From the NCBI GenBank assembly GCA_000711775.1, contig ARYC01000780.1, positions 1 to 64,000 on the forward strand: a stretch of DNA of 64,000 nt. Direction: 5' to 3'. The notes beneath the pieces are model-generated. The model saw only the letters and a list, made by a program, of their open reading frames with translations, was not told the DNA's origin and did no database searches. The DNA comes from Oxytricha trifallax (lineage: Eukaryota; Ciliophora; Spirotrichea; Sporadotrichida; Oxytrichidae). Positions within the stretch are counted from its first letter, which is position 1. Each line of letters starts with the position of its first letter. This document shows positions 12,185 through 25,126 of this stretch, piece after piece. Both the position numbers and the translations under genes were made by a program.

Positions 12185-13295
12185 TCACTTCTTCTTGTTG
12201 TTCATGAAGATTATCATGAATCTCTCGAAGAGAATAGTGGTGTCCAAGTAAATGTGAATGCTCTCTGAAATAGGGTCGTAAACTATAGTAATTAAATTAT
12301 AGCATACTATCTATTAATAAAACAGACATATAATGAATTATGATCTCATGCAGACATATTATAATTCTTTATTAATTATATAAAGATTTGGTTTATTTAA
12401 TCTTAGACTTGGCATTGTGAATAATCTTTTAAGTGTCATAGAGAACAAAGCCACTGAAGAGAGCAAGGCCACCATAAAGCCACAAGTTATACGGAGCAGG
12501 GCTTGGCCAGAGCATTGAAGCAATTATTTATTATTATCTACTTTAAACTATAATAGTTTTGATTTTATTAATGTAAATTTTATAAAGCAATACCAATTCC
12601 CATCATGCCTGCACAGCCCATACCAAGGGCACCACCCCACATCAAGAATTGCTCGCTAGGGGCATTCAATTCTTATCCAAATATTGAAATAGAAATTTAT
12701 TGATTTAATTAAGGACTGTAGGCAACTAAACTGAGACCGCCAACTGTGGCACCAGTAGCAAACATAGCATCATAAACTATTGGCATACCGGCTGTTCGAA
12801 TGAGTGGGACCATACTAAGACCAGTTGCAGCCATGAAACCTCCCCAGAACAATGTCTTGAGAGCGAATTGTCTATCGTTGTCAGTCATAAAAGTTCCAAT
12901 CATACATCCTAAAGAGCTAAAAAATAGCATCCATGGATGATTTAGAGCGAAAAGAGTGTTTCTGAAGACACCTAAATTAAAATATTGAATTTGACACAGC
13001 TCTATACTGAATGATATATTAATTTTAAGCGCCAAGTTTACGAGTCCTCCAGTTAAGGCAAGACCACCACCGAAGTACATGAGGAGGGTCTTTCTGATCC
13101 TATCTTGAACGATTGGGTTAAATAAGTGCATCTATGGAGAATTTCGTTAAGTAGTCTATCATTTCTCATTTGATATCCTCTGTACATGAGATAGCCCAAA
13201 CCTGCGGTGCCCATACCGAGAAGAGCCATAGCTCCATAGCCAGGACCTGCCTAGACTGGGCTACTGAAGAATTTTCTAGGTGCTTGGGTCATCAT
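12185..13295 (-). CDS. GHITM: GHITM/TMBIM5-type Bax-inhibitor-1 family protein
   Basis: The protein follows mitochondrial GHITM (MICS1): an N-terminal region with YGAMALLGMGTAGLGYLMYR, PIVQDRIRKTLLMYFGGGLA, ALNHPWMLFFSSLGCMIGT, GLSLVAY, NAPSEQFLMWGGALGMGCAG, NLWLYGGLALFSGFVLYDTQ and a C-terminal end YDPISESIHIYLDTTILFER. It has about seven hydrophobic segments. The family sits in the inner mitochondrial membrane and is linked to cristae shape and ion exchange. ATG at 13295 opens MMTQAPRKFF; TGA is at 12185-12187. An IES with pointer ATTGCTT lies at 12518-12584, a 45-nt GT..AG intron at about 12670-12715, and another insert at about 12.26-12.40 kb. One single-base frame change is needed at about 13130. 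Confidence 0.92.
12518..12584. other. IES in GHITM gene, pointer AAGCAAT (ATTGCTT on coding strand)
   Basis: AAGCAAT occurs at 12518-12524 and 12585-12591. Removing the 67 bases from the first copy onwards joins GIGIA to SMLWPSPAPYNLWLYGG, exactly the order seen in GHITM proteins. Because the flanking protein is conserved, this is one of the clearest IES calls in the window. Confidence 0.9.
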
Positions 13296-13868
13296 TCAAT
13301 ATTTATTGAATGACTTTATTTTCTAAAGCCTCTTTATAAGCATTCCATTTTAATCCTCTAATTAAGCATTAATACATATTACCAGCTTCATTAAACTATG
13401 TTATACTATTTAAATATGAAAGGGTCAAAATTTTTTAAATAAAAATAATGATTGTTCTTGGAGCAAACTTTGTGAGCTTGTTCTTCATTTAGTGCATAGC
13501 TTTAAACAAGTAAAGTTTTCAATGTATATTTAGAAGTTTCCCTTTTGGATTGGTTTTGATAAATTATTATAATTTTTAATTCTCACAACATTTAACAGTG
13601 TTCTTCTTCCTGACAAAAAATTATCATCACAAATCATATATATTTTCATAAAATTTATTTTTGCAGTGTAATGGTATTAATATTATGAAAAGCGAATTAA
13701 GATAATCAATATTAATCATCATGTTAATTGATATAATTTGAAATGAAGAAGCAGTTCTATTTATAACTTCAGATTAAATAAATTAATTTTAGTTAATCTC
13801 TAAATTGCCAAAAAAGAATTTATGATTTATATAATAAACCATAAAAATTGAAATATAAATATTATAAG
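13296..13868. other. intergenic AT-rich region between divergent genes
   Basis: This stretch separates the GHITM start (-) from the next gene start (+) and should hold both promoters. I see no recognisable protein or repeat. Confidence 0.4.
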
Positions 13869-15784
13869 ATGGGAGAAACTTGTTGGTGCTGTTGCAAACT
13901 CAAAATAGGAGTTATCCTCATTTATAAACATACTCATAAATTTAATAATTCAAAATCCCTTATACTTATGAATATAAATAGATTCATTTTCATAACTGAC
14001 ATACTGGGTTTGATCTGCCACATAGTAAACTGCATAATAATAGCTTAAGCCAAATCCAATATTGAGTAAGTTTATGAGGACATCACCAAATAAATACTCG
14101 ATAACAAAATTGACTTGTAAGGACTCACTCTTGAAGACATTGACAATCTTCTCAAAGCTTCACTAAATTTCTTACTTGCTGTAAACTAGGAAAAAGTTAA
14201 CAATATAGAATGAAATGTTGCTTATAAAGGTATATATATATATATTTAGTCTACCGATAATTCTTGTTGTTCTGGTTTATTTCGTTCGATGTGTTATGTT
14301 TATTTAAATTGACAATTAGAATTCTAAACTCAAGTATAGAAATAGTGTTAATATGAATAAAATCTGAATTAATTTTCAATTAATAAACTTAACTTTATTG
14401 TATGTTCATTGCAATGAAAGTAAAGAAGGAAGATTATTCATTCCGCTAAGTAGTCTGCACAGTCCGAATGGTCACTACATTAATTTAATTGCTGCTCGCT
14501 CTGGCTTTGATCATTGGCTTAATAATCATGCTGATTAAATCCAAGCTTATCTTGTTCTTGATTAATGTGCAAGGTGTCATTTGTTATATTTTGATATTCT
14601 TATGGACTTTATGCTTCGACATCTACTACAGTTGTGTCTATAAGAGATTAATAATTATTTTTTTATCTATATTTTATAGATGATATTACTTTAAAATAGA
14701 CTATCATTTATTAATATCTATCATTTTGCTTAACAGTTTAATTTTGAATGGTAACAATGTCTCTGTTTCATTTTTGATAATCTTTTCTAATTTAAAAATT
14801 AGTTTATCTGCTTTTATCAAAATAATAGCTTGGATGATTGCTTTTATAACCAAAAATTGAATGTATTAAAAAATTTAAATTAAATGTTCTCTAAAATTAA
14901 TTTAGAAAGGGGACTATCTTTTTTAAATATGTTAAATTCTATTTTAAAGGAAGAAGTTCTTAATTTTCAAAACTAATAAAATAAGAAGATTTTATTTATC
15001 TCTCGAATTAATTTTTTTCAAAAGAGATTATATAAAGATCTGAAAATTATAATTATTAATTATTTTATTATTAAGTAAGAGATATTACAAAAAATCTGAG
15101 CACAAAAGAAATGGACCTGGAGATAAAATTCAGAAACACAATGGCCCAGATTTATCATTAACTTCTTATTTATGTTTAATGATTTGGATTCAAGTTGAGC
15201 TAATCTTTACAAAACTTGATTGTAGCATTAGCAGCTGCCTCCCCCTAATAAGCTCTACTAAATGCCTCTAAATGGCCAATACCCTATATGATGCAAAATA
15301 TTCCAATGTACATTCTTAACATTATATTTTTTATTTAACTAGTGTGAAGGTTTTTTTAATTTTACTAAATTTGTACAACTACCCTAATTAACAGATGATG
15401 CCTCCTCAAGGTTTCTTTATTTTATTTAAATATTTAGACAATATTAATTCCATGGTAACACAACGTAAGTACACCCCTAAATTTAAATATAAATTTCAAA
15501 TAATTTAATGATGACAATACTTTCACTTCTCTTGGAAGTTTTGAAAATAATTATACTTTGTTTAAATTTTAATCATATGTTTTAGAAGATAGTAAAACAT
15601 GGGAATGCCCCAACAGTAATAGAAGCCTCAAAAGCAACAAAAATAGCTGTAAAACAAATGCTAAAAGTAAATGTTGTAGTATTAGTAACAGTAGTAACAG
15701 TAGCCAAACTAGCAGCAGTAATAAAATTAGAAACATAAGAAATAACCTAAAATGCTTCTTGTTAAATCATAAGCATTTTATTGA
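13869..15784 (+). CDS. multi-pass membrane protein with poly-Gln tail
   Basis: ATG at 13869 opens MGETCWCCCKLKIGVILI, a Cys-rich start next to a hydrophobic helix. After an IES (pointer TCAT, 13918-13989) it continues TDILGLICHIVNCIIIAQAK and an acidic soluble part (DIDNLLKASLNFLLAVNQE). A second block at 14.4-14.7 kb (MKVKKEDYSFRQVVCTVRMV) carries three hydrophobic helices. A Pro/Gln-rich tail follows at 15.2-15.75 kb, with an IES at 15288-15394 (pointer ATGATGC), ending in a Gln run coded by mixed TAA, TAG and CAG codons; TGA at 15782-15784. A one-base slip near 15286 is needed to keep the Pro/Gln frame. Joining of the blocks is inferred. Family not recognised. Confidence 0.6.
13918..13989. 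other. IES, pointer TCAT
   Basis: TCAT at 13918-13921 and 13990-13993. Removal joins GVIL to ITDILGL and gives one continuous hydrophobic helix. The pointer is only 4 bp, so this call rests mainly on the protein. Confidence 0.5.
15288..15394. other. IES, pointer ATGATGC
   Basis: ATGATGC at 15288-15294 and 15395-15401, separated by 100 AT-rich bases. Joining gives a Pro-rich continuation (YMMPPQG). Confidence 0.7.
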
Positions 15785-16166
15785 CAATAGTATAAAAAGT
15801 TAAGTATATATTAGGTTTTGTCTTATTTATTAGTTAAAAAGAAACAATAATATAAAACTTATAATTGATAATAATTTTTAATTTAATAAAATGCAATGAC
15901 AAGTATGAATTATTAAATTTGGATTTACAAAATTTAATAGTAATAAAATCACTTAACTTATAGTAAATTTAATTCTCCAGAAATTTTTATCAGATAACCG
16001 AGAACACTTTTTCTTTATTTAAATCATTATTAGTAGTTAATCTCAGTTTCTTTATTGTCTTTATAATTCCCACATTCATAATGAAAATTCAAAAATGCTT
16101 TTTAAGAGACAAGATTCTAAATCTTTCTTAAGAATATTATATTAATATAATTTATATAATTACTTT

Positions 16167-18840
16167 TCATTTAGTATTTTAATACTTAGCTTTTATGTCT
16201 ATAAAGTCATCGCTCGTAATATCCTCAGAAATTTTGGAGCAAACTTGATTTGAATATTAGAATTAATGATTATAATAGTTCTTATGATAGTTGACAGGAC
16301 TACCTGTTTTATCTTTTATATCAAAAGACTTTACAAAGTTTAAGCTATTCATTCCAACTAGTTAAAGTGGTAGTGCTGTTCCATCTGCACCAATCATAAT
16401 CGAAGTGTCCCCTCCAGTCAGTTTGCTTTTTGCTAAAAATCCCCATTTTTCTGATTCGTAGCTCTTGTCATAGTATGTCGCTGATTTCGATGATCATAGC
16501 TAACTTGCACTTGTTTGCTCTTACATTAATTTTTATATTAAAAAGACTAAATTTATTGCATTTATGTTTACATAACCATAGCACTTGAATCATAAAAATT
16601 CATGCTAAGCTTATCCTTCTTAACGATTCCTTAATACTTAGCCTTGTACACTTTTTTCTTTCTACTTTCCAAGACATTTGGCAGTAGATTAATGAAGAAA
16701 TATATTTAACAGCAAAAGTTGCAGCTGACACTGCAAAAATATCGCAAGTACTTCGGTATTTAAAGTTATCATTAAATGCTCCACCAAGTATTGGTGCAAT
16801 CAGACATCCAATTGTATAGGACATGTTGAATAAACTCGATACCTTATCATTAAGTTCATTATTTTCACCAATATTTTCTATTTCTTAAACTGCATCAATT
16901 ATTTCTGGAAGGAGTGTCACAAATATAAGAGAGCATGAGAACCCTAAGAGGACCATTCCAATTATCATAAAAATTAGAGTACTAAAAAGGCGAAAATTAA
17001 AAACTCATGAATCTTACTCAGGGAAATGCAATAGTTTAGATGGTCCGAAGAAAAATAGGGAAATTGATGCAAAAATAAAAGCAGCTTGTGTTATATACAT
17101 TTTATTGATTTTTTAACTAAAATGGCCAACGATTGAGGCGCTTAGAGTGTATAAATATTTATAGCATTAATTTATTTATTAATGTAGACTAGACAAATGA
17201 GAGCAAATAAGTATCCTAAAATAAAAACAAATTTTAATATCATCTCTTACCGACAAGATTCTTATCCAGACCGACTTCTATAAGTTGGTCAGATAGAATA
17301 GTATCATAGAACAGCATGAATATCATAGCGAAACTGGAGGATATGCTTGCCATCATGACTCTTTTATTTTTGAGAAGCATTTTCAAAGTAACTTTTTTTA
17401 ATTTTACAATCTTTGAGAGGAGGTCATACTGCCTGCTCTGTCCGCATTTGAGAGATTCATTTTTAGGCATCAGAAATATCACCAAAAGCAAAGGCATGCA
17501 TAGTATGCCGGAAGTACAGTAGAATGTATATTCAAAATCTACAGCTGTATATAACGCTTGACCTACAACAGGACCCAGCATTAAACCTGTGCCCAGAGAT
17601 GATTCAATATATCCATAAAATTATTCTCTTTTTGTTGGGTATTCTGAAGATACTAGGGAGAGACCTATATTCAATTAATTAATATTAGATTTTTTAAATA
17701 ATATAAATCTTACAAGCATTCAAAATCATAAAAATACAAAATGTCATTTTTCAAATTATTAAAACAAATTAATTCATACATTATAATAAATTAATGAAAA
17801 TTTGGTAAAAAATTAAAAATACTCTGTTAAGTTAATACACTTTTCAAAAAAAAATAAATATAACCACATTGATTTTCTGGGTCTTAATTACTAACACAGG
17901 CGTCACCAAATCCTTAGAGAATTCTTAGAAAAATAGAAACAATAAAAAAAGTAACACTATTATTGTAGGAATACATTCAAATTGGGGAAATTAATTAAAA
18001 TTTAATATAAAATAAATCAAAATATTGGCAGTTAAAGTTGGCCAATTTGAGCGATCTAAAGCTCATTCGATAGAGAATTCAAAATTAGTTGGACTTTATT
18101 AATGGCGGTACTATTTTATCGCATCCCTGGAGCGAGTTAACTCGACTTTTTTTTTTAATTGGATGCCTCTAAATTCAATTTATTTATGCTCTCCAATTAA
18201 AGTCGAGTTAACTCGCTCCAGGGATGCGATAAAATTGTACCACCAATAGTAAAGTCCAGCTAATTTTGAATTCTCTATCGAATGAGCCCCAGATCGTTCA
18301 AATTGGCCAACTTTAACTGCCACTATTTTGATTTATTATATATTTAATTTTAATTAATTTCCCCAATTCGAATGAATTCCTACAATAATAGAATTTAAAA
18401 GAAAAAAGTGAATTTTTTACTCATTTTAAATGTGAACTAGAAGTCCAAAGCCTGTTGAAGCAAGAATACAACTTATGTATCCTATTATATTAAAATTTTT
18501 CCTGCCAACTTTTGAGAGAGACATTCCTATCAGGGGAGAAGTGATTAGCACTCAACATTCAAAAATCATAAAATAAAGTTCACATTATAAAATTAGATTA
18601 CGCTATGCCTACTTAAGTGTCAGATATTGATTTGTGATGTTAAAGTCTAAATGGTGGATAAAAAGTTGCAATCATCAATTATATTTAAAATTCTTCTATA
18701 TTGTGAAAATGAATTATCATATATTCTCAACTCTAAACCTAAATAATAAGGTTTGATTCCTTAAATGTTTCCATAGAGAGTCCAAATAAAACAAATGGAT
18801 GTAAGAATGACGACAATTAACCGTTTTTCATCACCTGTCA
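16167..18840 (-). CDS. major facilitator superfamily transporter (SLC18-like)
   Basis: Segments in order on the minus strand: MTGDEKRLIVVILTSICF, FYPPFRLQHHKSISDTQVGI, SPLIGMSLSKVGRKNFNIIG, FLRILQGFGDACVS, EYPTKREQFYGYIESSLGTG, GPVVGQALYTAVDFEYTFYC, six further helices including MSYTIGCLIAPILGGAF, then a soluble tail ending KAKYQNTK and TGA at 16167-16169. The G-x-x-x-D/R-x-G loop after helix 2 (GMSLSKVGRKN) and the RILQGFGDA motif are MFS signatures; the helix-5 GPVVGQALY motif resembles motif C of drug:H+ antiporter and vesicular amine transporters. The substrate cannot be told. A MITE (17961-18385) and several short inserts interrupt it. The start is uncertain, because the frame stays open upstream of this ATG. 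Confidence 0.85.
17961..18385. mobile_element. TA-bounded palindromic MITE, copy 3, inside the transporter gene
   Basis: Ends TATTGTAGGAATACATTC and inverse GAATGAATTCCTACAATA, 425 bp, TA at both borders. Its arms contain GGACTTTATTAATGGCGGTA and its complement and a block ending in CGAGTTAACTCG. It lies between the transporter segments VGRKNFNIIG and FLRILQGFGD, so it must be removed for a working protein and acts as an IES. Confidence 0.9.
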
Positions 18841-19222
18841 TGGACTTTCCTACGGTTGAGTCTTAGTCAAGTTTTTCGAGCGAAGTTATACTATAGTGTC
18901 TTTCAGAGGCAGATCGCACACTCTACTACAGATTGGGATCTGAGACTGGTGGGTTTTATTTAAAACTTTTTACAGGTATTTACCCTTAATCATTATATAA
19001 ATAATTCCTCATTACCATTATAATCTAAGTAGTTTCATACCTAAATTTGGCGAATGCAGCAAATTTTAATTGAATTTATTAATATTTCAAAATTGAATAT
19101 AAGGTACAATTTCTTTGATAAAATCTACTTCCAATACCTTCCCACACCTATATCTATCATGCCTTTTGAACAAGTATAATTAACTTGTATGTTATAAGTA
19201 TTACCTCATTTTTTAAAGAAAA

Positions 19223-19543
19223 TCAAATAGATTTATAGTGAATATCGTCAGAAGAGAAAGGCAGTTCCCCATTATTGTTTAATTTGAAAAATTCCAAATA
19301 ATCATCAATTAAAGCATGACCTTTCTATCCCCTATCAAGTCCTCTAATTATCTGTTATAAATCCCTGTCTCCAATTTCTCTTGTCATTTTGATTCTTAAT
19401 TTTTCCAATTCATTTTCAAGGACTATTATATCTTCAAAAAGCTTTCGCAACTTTAGATGCGTTGCTTCTGAAATACCTTATCGCATTAAATCTTCTTCTT
19501 GGTCTAAATAGCTTGTATAAGATTTTATTTAATTTAAAGACAT
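19223..19543 (-). CDS. small 106-residue protein, possible helical/EF-hand-like
   Basis: A complete frame from ATG at 19543 to TGA at 19223-19225 with no intron or IES. It begins MSLNQIKSYTSYLDQEEDL, has a charged helical middle (LRKLFEDIIVLENELEKLRI) and ends with RGLDRGQKGHALIDDYLEFF followed by an acidic tail. The D-R-G-Q-K-G-H-A-L-I-D-D pattern is the shape of an EF-hand loop with poor calcium ligands. It lies just downstream of the EF-hand gene on the same strand and could be a related gene. Function not assigned. Confidence 0.6.
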
Positions 19544-19784
19544 AATTTGAGGAAAATAGTTAAGTTAATAAAAAAATTAACTTAATTAGAATCTATTTTT
19601 AAAATGTTAAAAAAGGCTTATCTAAATAAAAGAGAAGTCAAAAAGTCTTGCTTAAACTTTCTATTTATATACTAAGTGAATTCTATTTTTTAGGAAGTAG
19701 TAAGATAATAAAGTCACAATAGCGAATATTCTGATCTTTCCCTAATTGCGGCAACTATCTTGATATTTTAAATAAATCTAATTT

Positions 19785-22535
19785 TCACAAGATTTTTGAA
19801 ATTTAATAAATCATGATAGTTCCCAAATTTATTAAGGATATAGCCTATTTGATCTCCTCATAGTTGAAATTGAGATCAAAATAGATGCCCAATAAATCTT
19901 TCAATTTTTACAGTAATAAATTTCCAGTAACCCCAGTGAATAATCGATAGAGTAAGTAAAAATTGTAATCTTGATAAATAATTAATTCTTACTTATCTAT
20001 TTCTATTATCCTGTCAAAGTCCACACAATCATATTATAGTAAAAATAAATTCTGATCCTAATTAAAATGTATTCTTATCCCCTGATAATGTCTATATAAC
20101 AGATACATATGCTAATTATTTAATCATGAAAGAACTTCATTAAAATAGGAGGCAAATATACTTATGACTTTTTGTTTCTTGGATTAATAGGACTCATATT
20201 TTAAATTTAATTTTGAACATATTGCTGCTCAGTGCTTTACCCCTCATAGCCTGAATATTGCGCTTAAAACTTTCTGTAAAAAACTAAATCTAAAACTTTT
20301 CAACATATTTAATCTAAATTCACTTTATTTTTACATTTATAAATATTGATGGGATGCTTTAATGACATTCTGCGACTCTAAAACAGCTTAATTTCATGAA
20401 TAGATACATTTATATCTCCACCTTTGTCATATCGATTGTGATACGTTTCATTGAATTAACTATTTTCTTATAAAGAACTATTTCGCATCTAATTTAGCTG
20501 GGATTAGTTAAAGTAAGTGTCTAGATTTGGAAATTGAAAGTAAGATTATTCCAGAAACAAAATGCTGGGATGAAGTTGAACTTTAGTGCCTGAACTTGAA
20601 TTGGTCTTATTAATTTAATTATATGCACATCTTATTTCTTTAATACGATATTTACTAATAGTAAAATTAATAAATGGTATTTTGATTATAATAATGAACC
20701 TTACTCGTACTTTGATTTATTGCTGATTAGTAAATCGAAGGAGAATGATCTGGTCTCTTACCAAGGTAAAAACTATTGCTGAATTATTGTTGTCTATGAA
20801 TTCCTAATTCTTAAGTAGATATATTAATAACTGATGGAGATGAATCATGAATATTTGAACTGATTAATAATGCGACCATATTTTTGAGTAAAATAATAAA
20901 ATAAATAAAAAAAACTTTATTGCCGTTTTAATTTATTGAGTGAGGTAAAATCGAGCTTTTATTCTATTTATTTTTTATGATTTTTCCGGGAATTCTGACA
21001 TTGTCAAAAGATTTTGCTATACTTTTATTGGTGTTTTCTCTATTATTATCAGTTCGCATAGTTTGATTCGTAATATCTTAAAATTAGCTTTCTTAAGAAG
21101 CATTAAATCTTGATTATCTTGTTTCATTGAGCACTGCTACCTTCAAGCACTTACGATTTTGCTAAATAAAATCTCAATTCTATTTTTGCATGAAATCTTC
21201 ATAAATTTATTCTATTGTTGGCTGCTACTAAACTCTAAGTTTTTATATTCCAGTATTTCTCTAATTAACTGACTTACTTATTTGTTTAATACCTACTGTT
21301 GCTCTTGATGTATTCTGAATTTTAGTTCCTACATAAGACCTATTGATCAAACTTTAATCAGCTGCATTTTTGTGTTTTGGTTCATTCTGGTTGTGTGAAT
21401 AAAAAGTAGGGAAGTATGTTTTGAAAGAAATCTGAAAATGAAATTTCACCATCATTGTCGGTGTCTAAGCGTCTCATAATAGCTAAAATATCAATATCTT
21501 GAACTTGATATCCTCAATTAATTTATATTAGCTATCTCATTCTAAACTAAATGGATTAAGAAATTAACTTAAAATATTTACTATTTTTTATTCAATCTTC
21601 CAGTACATTAAGATCCATAGAGGAGAATAAATCACTAATTTACAGCTCATTTTTATATTTTCTCTGATACTTTTAAATTTGAGCTTAAATCAATCTTAAA
21701 ATCTCAACTTCTTTTTCAAACAACCTTCCAATCGAGTATATTGTATCATAGGATTTCTAACTTGAAGGATTAAATGCTTTCTCACTTTTTAAAGTATATT
21801 TTTGGAAAATTTCTTCTTAGTTCTTGGCAATATAAATGATAAAAAACTATACAATAATTTTATTATTTTGTGAGTTGGACAATATATAAAAAGTTAATTT
21901 TTGGGGTTGTAAGTCTCTTTTTGAAAGATTATAATTCTTAAAACTAAATCTCTTTATTTATTTATTAGAAATAATTAGATCTGGTAACACTTAAAATGAA
22001 TGAAGAAAGTATAAAAATTACATCAAATTGCTGTTACTTACTCTTCATATTGAACTGTTCCTGAATTTTAGGTATCAATAATTTTAATGAGAAATTTGCT
22101 CTCACTATCTAAAATTTCACTTTCCAATATTTCTGGTTGAAATGTTTTCTTGAAGAAACAAAATAGTGATTTATCATCAATCACCAATTCACTTAAACAT
22201 ATTGATTTTTCATCTGCAATTTATTTCTAGAGAATTGATAGATTGTTTTCATTTTTGAGTTATAGTGTTTAGCTTTTTTATTGATTCAAATTATTAAGAG
22301 TTTGCGTTTTTACTCTTACTTGATTTTGAAATTTAGCTGAAAATGCTATAAGCTCTGAAATCAGGCAATTCGAAGGTTACTTTCCTAATTATTTCAACCA
22401 AATTAAATATTATTTGATATTTTATATATAATTAATATAATTAGCCTATCGCTCTCCAGCAGCAATTAAACTTAAAATTTCAGCCCCTAGAGCTCTTAAT
22501 TATGTCAGTTGATTTTAAGTTAGTTGTTTAGACAT
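19785..22535 (-). CDS. EF-hand calcium-binding protein with long disordered part
   Basis: ATG at 22535 opens MSKQLTQNQLTQLRALGAEI. Further on come an EF-like loop IIDTQNSGTVQYEE (about 22.05 kb), an acidic helix and FSSMDLNVLED (about 21.62 kb), and a canonical loop DTDNDGEISFSD (about 21.45 kb) that has all the usual ligand positions. A Ser/Asn/Gln-rich disordered region spans 21.3-20.7 kb, and another loop-like DFDRIIEIDKQE lies at about 20.0 kb. TGA at 19785-19787. Several AT-rich breaks are IESs or introns whose borders I could not fix. A calcium sensor is likely; the partner is unknown. Joining the disordered and C-terminal parts is inferred from strand and open frame. Confidence 0.65.
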
Positions 22536-22656
22536 TTTAATCAAATTATAATATTTAAAAGAATAATTAAAATTTTAATTATAAAATTAACCCTATTTTC
22601 AAACTTTATATCAACATTATCAATACACTCCTTTCATTCAAATACTGAATTTATTT

Positions 22657-23679
22657 TCAACAGCATAACTATCCAGCAGGTTTCTTACTTGGATCTTCTC
22701 TTTGAGAATCCACAATTATATTGGAAGACTTTTTATTATTCACATTTAAGTCATCAGGTATTTCACCACTCTCAGTTTTGTAGATTATTGTGTGAGTCAT
22801 TTTATTGAAAACTTCTTCTACGTTATCACCATTCAGTGCTGATGTCTCAATAAATATGCATTCTAAATATAATTATTTAAGGAAAATATTCAAAATGTGA
22901 TATAAGTAAACGTGATAATAGGGAATAAATTATTACCAGGTTCTTAAGCAAATTTAGCTGCTTCTGTCATTTCAACGACCCTACTCGATTCTTATTCTTT
23001 TTTATTTCCGACTAGTATGAAAGTAGCCTCTTAGCGTGAATATTATCTGGCTTCGTTTAGCCAAGACTACAGATGCTGATACGATTCTAAACTATAGATA
23101 ATGATTAGTAAATTCAGAAGTTAATTGATATTATGATTTTTTACTGTATCAATAGATTTAATGAAACTTTATAATTATTCCACAAAAATAAGAAACCTAC
23201 TTTGTAACATCATAAACAAGGATAACTCCAAGACTGCCCCTGAAATAGCCTATTGTAACAGATTTATATCGCTCTTGTCCTGCAGTATCCCATATTTAAA
23301 TTTTGATGATTTAATCATTAACTCGAAGATACTTCATTCCGAATTCAACTCTAATTGCATGCTTTGAGTTTGAGTTGACTATATTTTTAAGTTTAGATAA
23401 TTAAATGAGTTGCTTGAAATGAAATAATAAAAGAGTAACTATGAGTATCAGATCAGCTATTATGCCAGATTACAAATATGAATGAATAGAGTAAATAAGA
23501 ATATTATAGCGCTTTAATTTGATATTTAGTGAATGATATTAGAAGTATTTATTCTAAATAGTCTTACACTTATTTCTGAGATACAAGTGAAGGATGCAAG
23601 ATTTTCCCACACTGGTGTCTCCTATGATGATATATTTGAATAACAAATCGTATTTTTCCTTCAGCTCTATTTCTGTCAT
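22657..23679 (-). CDS. Rab-family small GTPase
   Basis: ATG at 23679 opens [20 protein letters not shown]. The P-loop is GDTSVGKS, the Rab-type VEFG follows, switch II is [19 protein letters not shown], then LVYDVT, a GNKKE in place of the usual NKxD, and ETSALNG (the SAK-type motif). The protein ends PAGQLCC with TGA at 22657-22659; a terminal CC is the classic double-geranylgeranyl site, so it should act on membranes in vesicle traffic. An IES with pointer AAATA (about 23387-23575) separates the P-loop segment from the effector region, and further AT-rich inserts lie at about 23.10-23.18 and 22.86-22.95 kb. The Asp-to-Glu change in the guanine-binding motif is unusual. Confidence 0.93.
23387..23575. 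other. IES in Rab gene, pointer TATTT (AAATA on coding strand)
   Basis: TATTT at 23382-23386 and 23571-23575. Removal joins YLRN to [15 protein letters not shown], the normal spacing between the P-loop helix and VEFG in Rabs. Confidence 0.65.
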
Positions 23680-23689
23680 TTTGTAATAA

Positions 23690-25080
23690 TTTTTTCTCTC
23701 TATTTTATTAATTAATTTTATGTGCATTTATTTTAATTTTGGGAAAAAAAACCTTTGTTAAATATTTTTAATTAATATTCACATTAAATGTAAGAGTTTA
23801 ACTAAATCATAATGAACATATGAGAAATAGGAGCATATTTAAAGATTATAATAAATAAATCAATTGCACATTAAATTAATAGATGTTGGCATCTCACTTC
23901 TGATAAAATAATTTTAGTATTGGTTGATTATCTATTTATATACAAATTATAAATAATAAAGAAGAAAATTAAAAAACAATACATTCATGTTGAAATCAAA
24001 AATAATTCCACAATCTAAAGGTTAAAAAAAGTAGGTTGAGTAAATATTAAATTTAATTTTATATTTACTAGGAGAATAGAACATAAAAAGGGGTCTACCT
24101 TCAAAAGTAAGATGGCTTAAATTAATCCCAATTAATATACTTTAATTAAACCTTATCCTTTTATGAGTAAAATTCTTCCTCAGTTATAATGACTTAATGA
24201 CTCGTTTTAATATACTTAAAGTACTAATTATTTTTTTAGTAAAACTTGGGGAATAATTATTATTTAGCAATAATTAAATTAAAGATTCTAGATTCTTATT
24301 ATATTGTTTAATTATATAAATGGCTTAAACATATAACTGTGTATCTATTCTCTTTGTACTATTATACCTAAGTACATATCTTATTCACTCTTTCACAATG
24401 ATTAGGATGTGGAATTAATAATATAATCATAAGTATGTTTGATTATCTATTATAAGTAAAATCTAAACTTAATCACATAGAGTAGTGATTTGAATTGAAA
24501 TTATAATAATATTCATGTCATAATATATTGCGGAATAATATTTTAAATTTTTATTCAATGTTAATCAATATTTTTAATTAAGAATTAAGAGTTTAGAATC
24601 TTTCAGAACTTTTAATTGTGTATTAAAGTTTTTCTGTATTTTTAAGCAAAATAATTTTATCTCAATTTTATTTTAATTCACTATGTTAAATCATACCGTT
24701 GAATATATTTTCTGAAATTTAGTAATTAATTACTAGAAATTTATAAAGATATAGACTTCTTATTTATACTTTAAGCGATTGTGTAATTGAAAAAATTAAA
24801 ACTTTCTTAATTTTACTATCAAAAATAATAAAATTAAAGTTAAACTTTATTTAGTATGAAATACATTTTTATTATATGAATAATTTCAATAAAATATTTA
24901 GTTTATTGTAAATCATAATACAATACTGTATGAAAGTATTGACAAGTAAATAAGATATGCTTTGGACGGTATACTTGAGTGAGTGATATATCTGTGAGCG
25001 TATCTCAGCTCCCACTTTTAAATAGTGAGTGATCTTAAGATTATAATTATAATTAATATATTAATGCAATAATTGACTAG
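23690..25080. other. long AT-rich intergenic region
   Basis: About 1.4 kb of very AT-rich DNA upstream of the Rab gene. I see no conserved protein or RNA gene. The last 120 bases become less AT-rich as the GC-richer patch at 25.1 kb begins. Confidence 0.5.
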
Positions 25081-25126
25081 CGTATCTTTAACAAGTGAAC
25101 TTTAATCAGAAAAAGTGCACAAAGGG

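Noticed and set aside
17316-17522. Plus-strand ORF of 68 codons
   Set aside because: It is a shadow of the transporter gene, whose minus-strand frame is clearly conserved.
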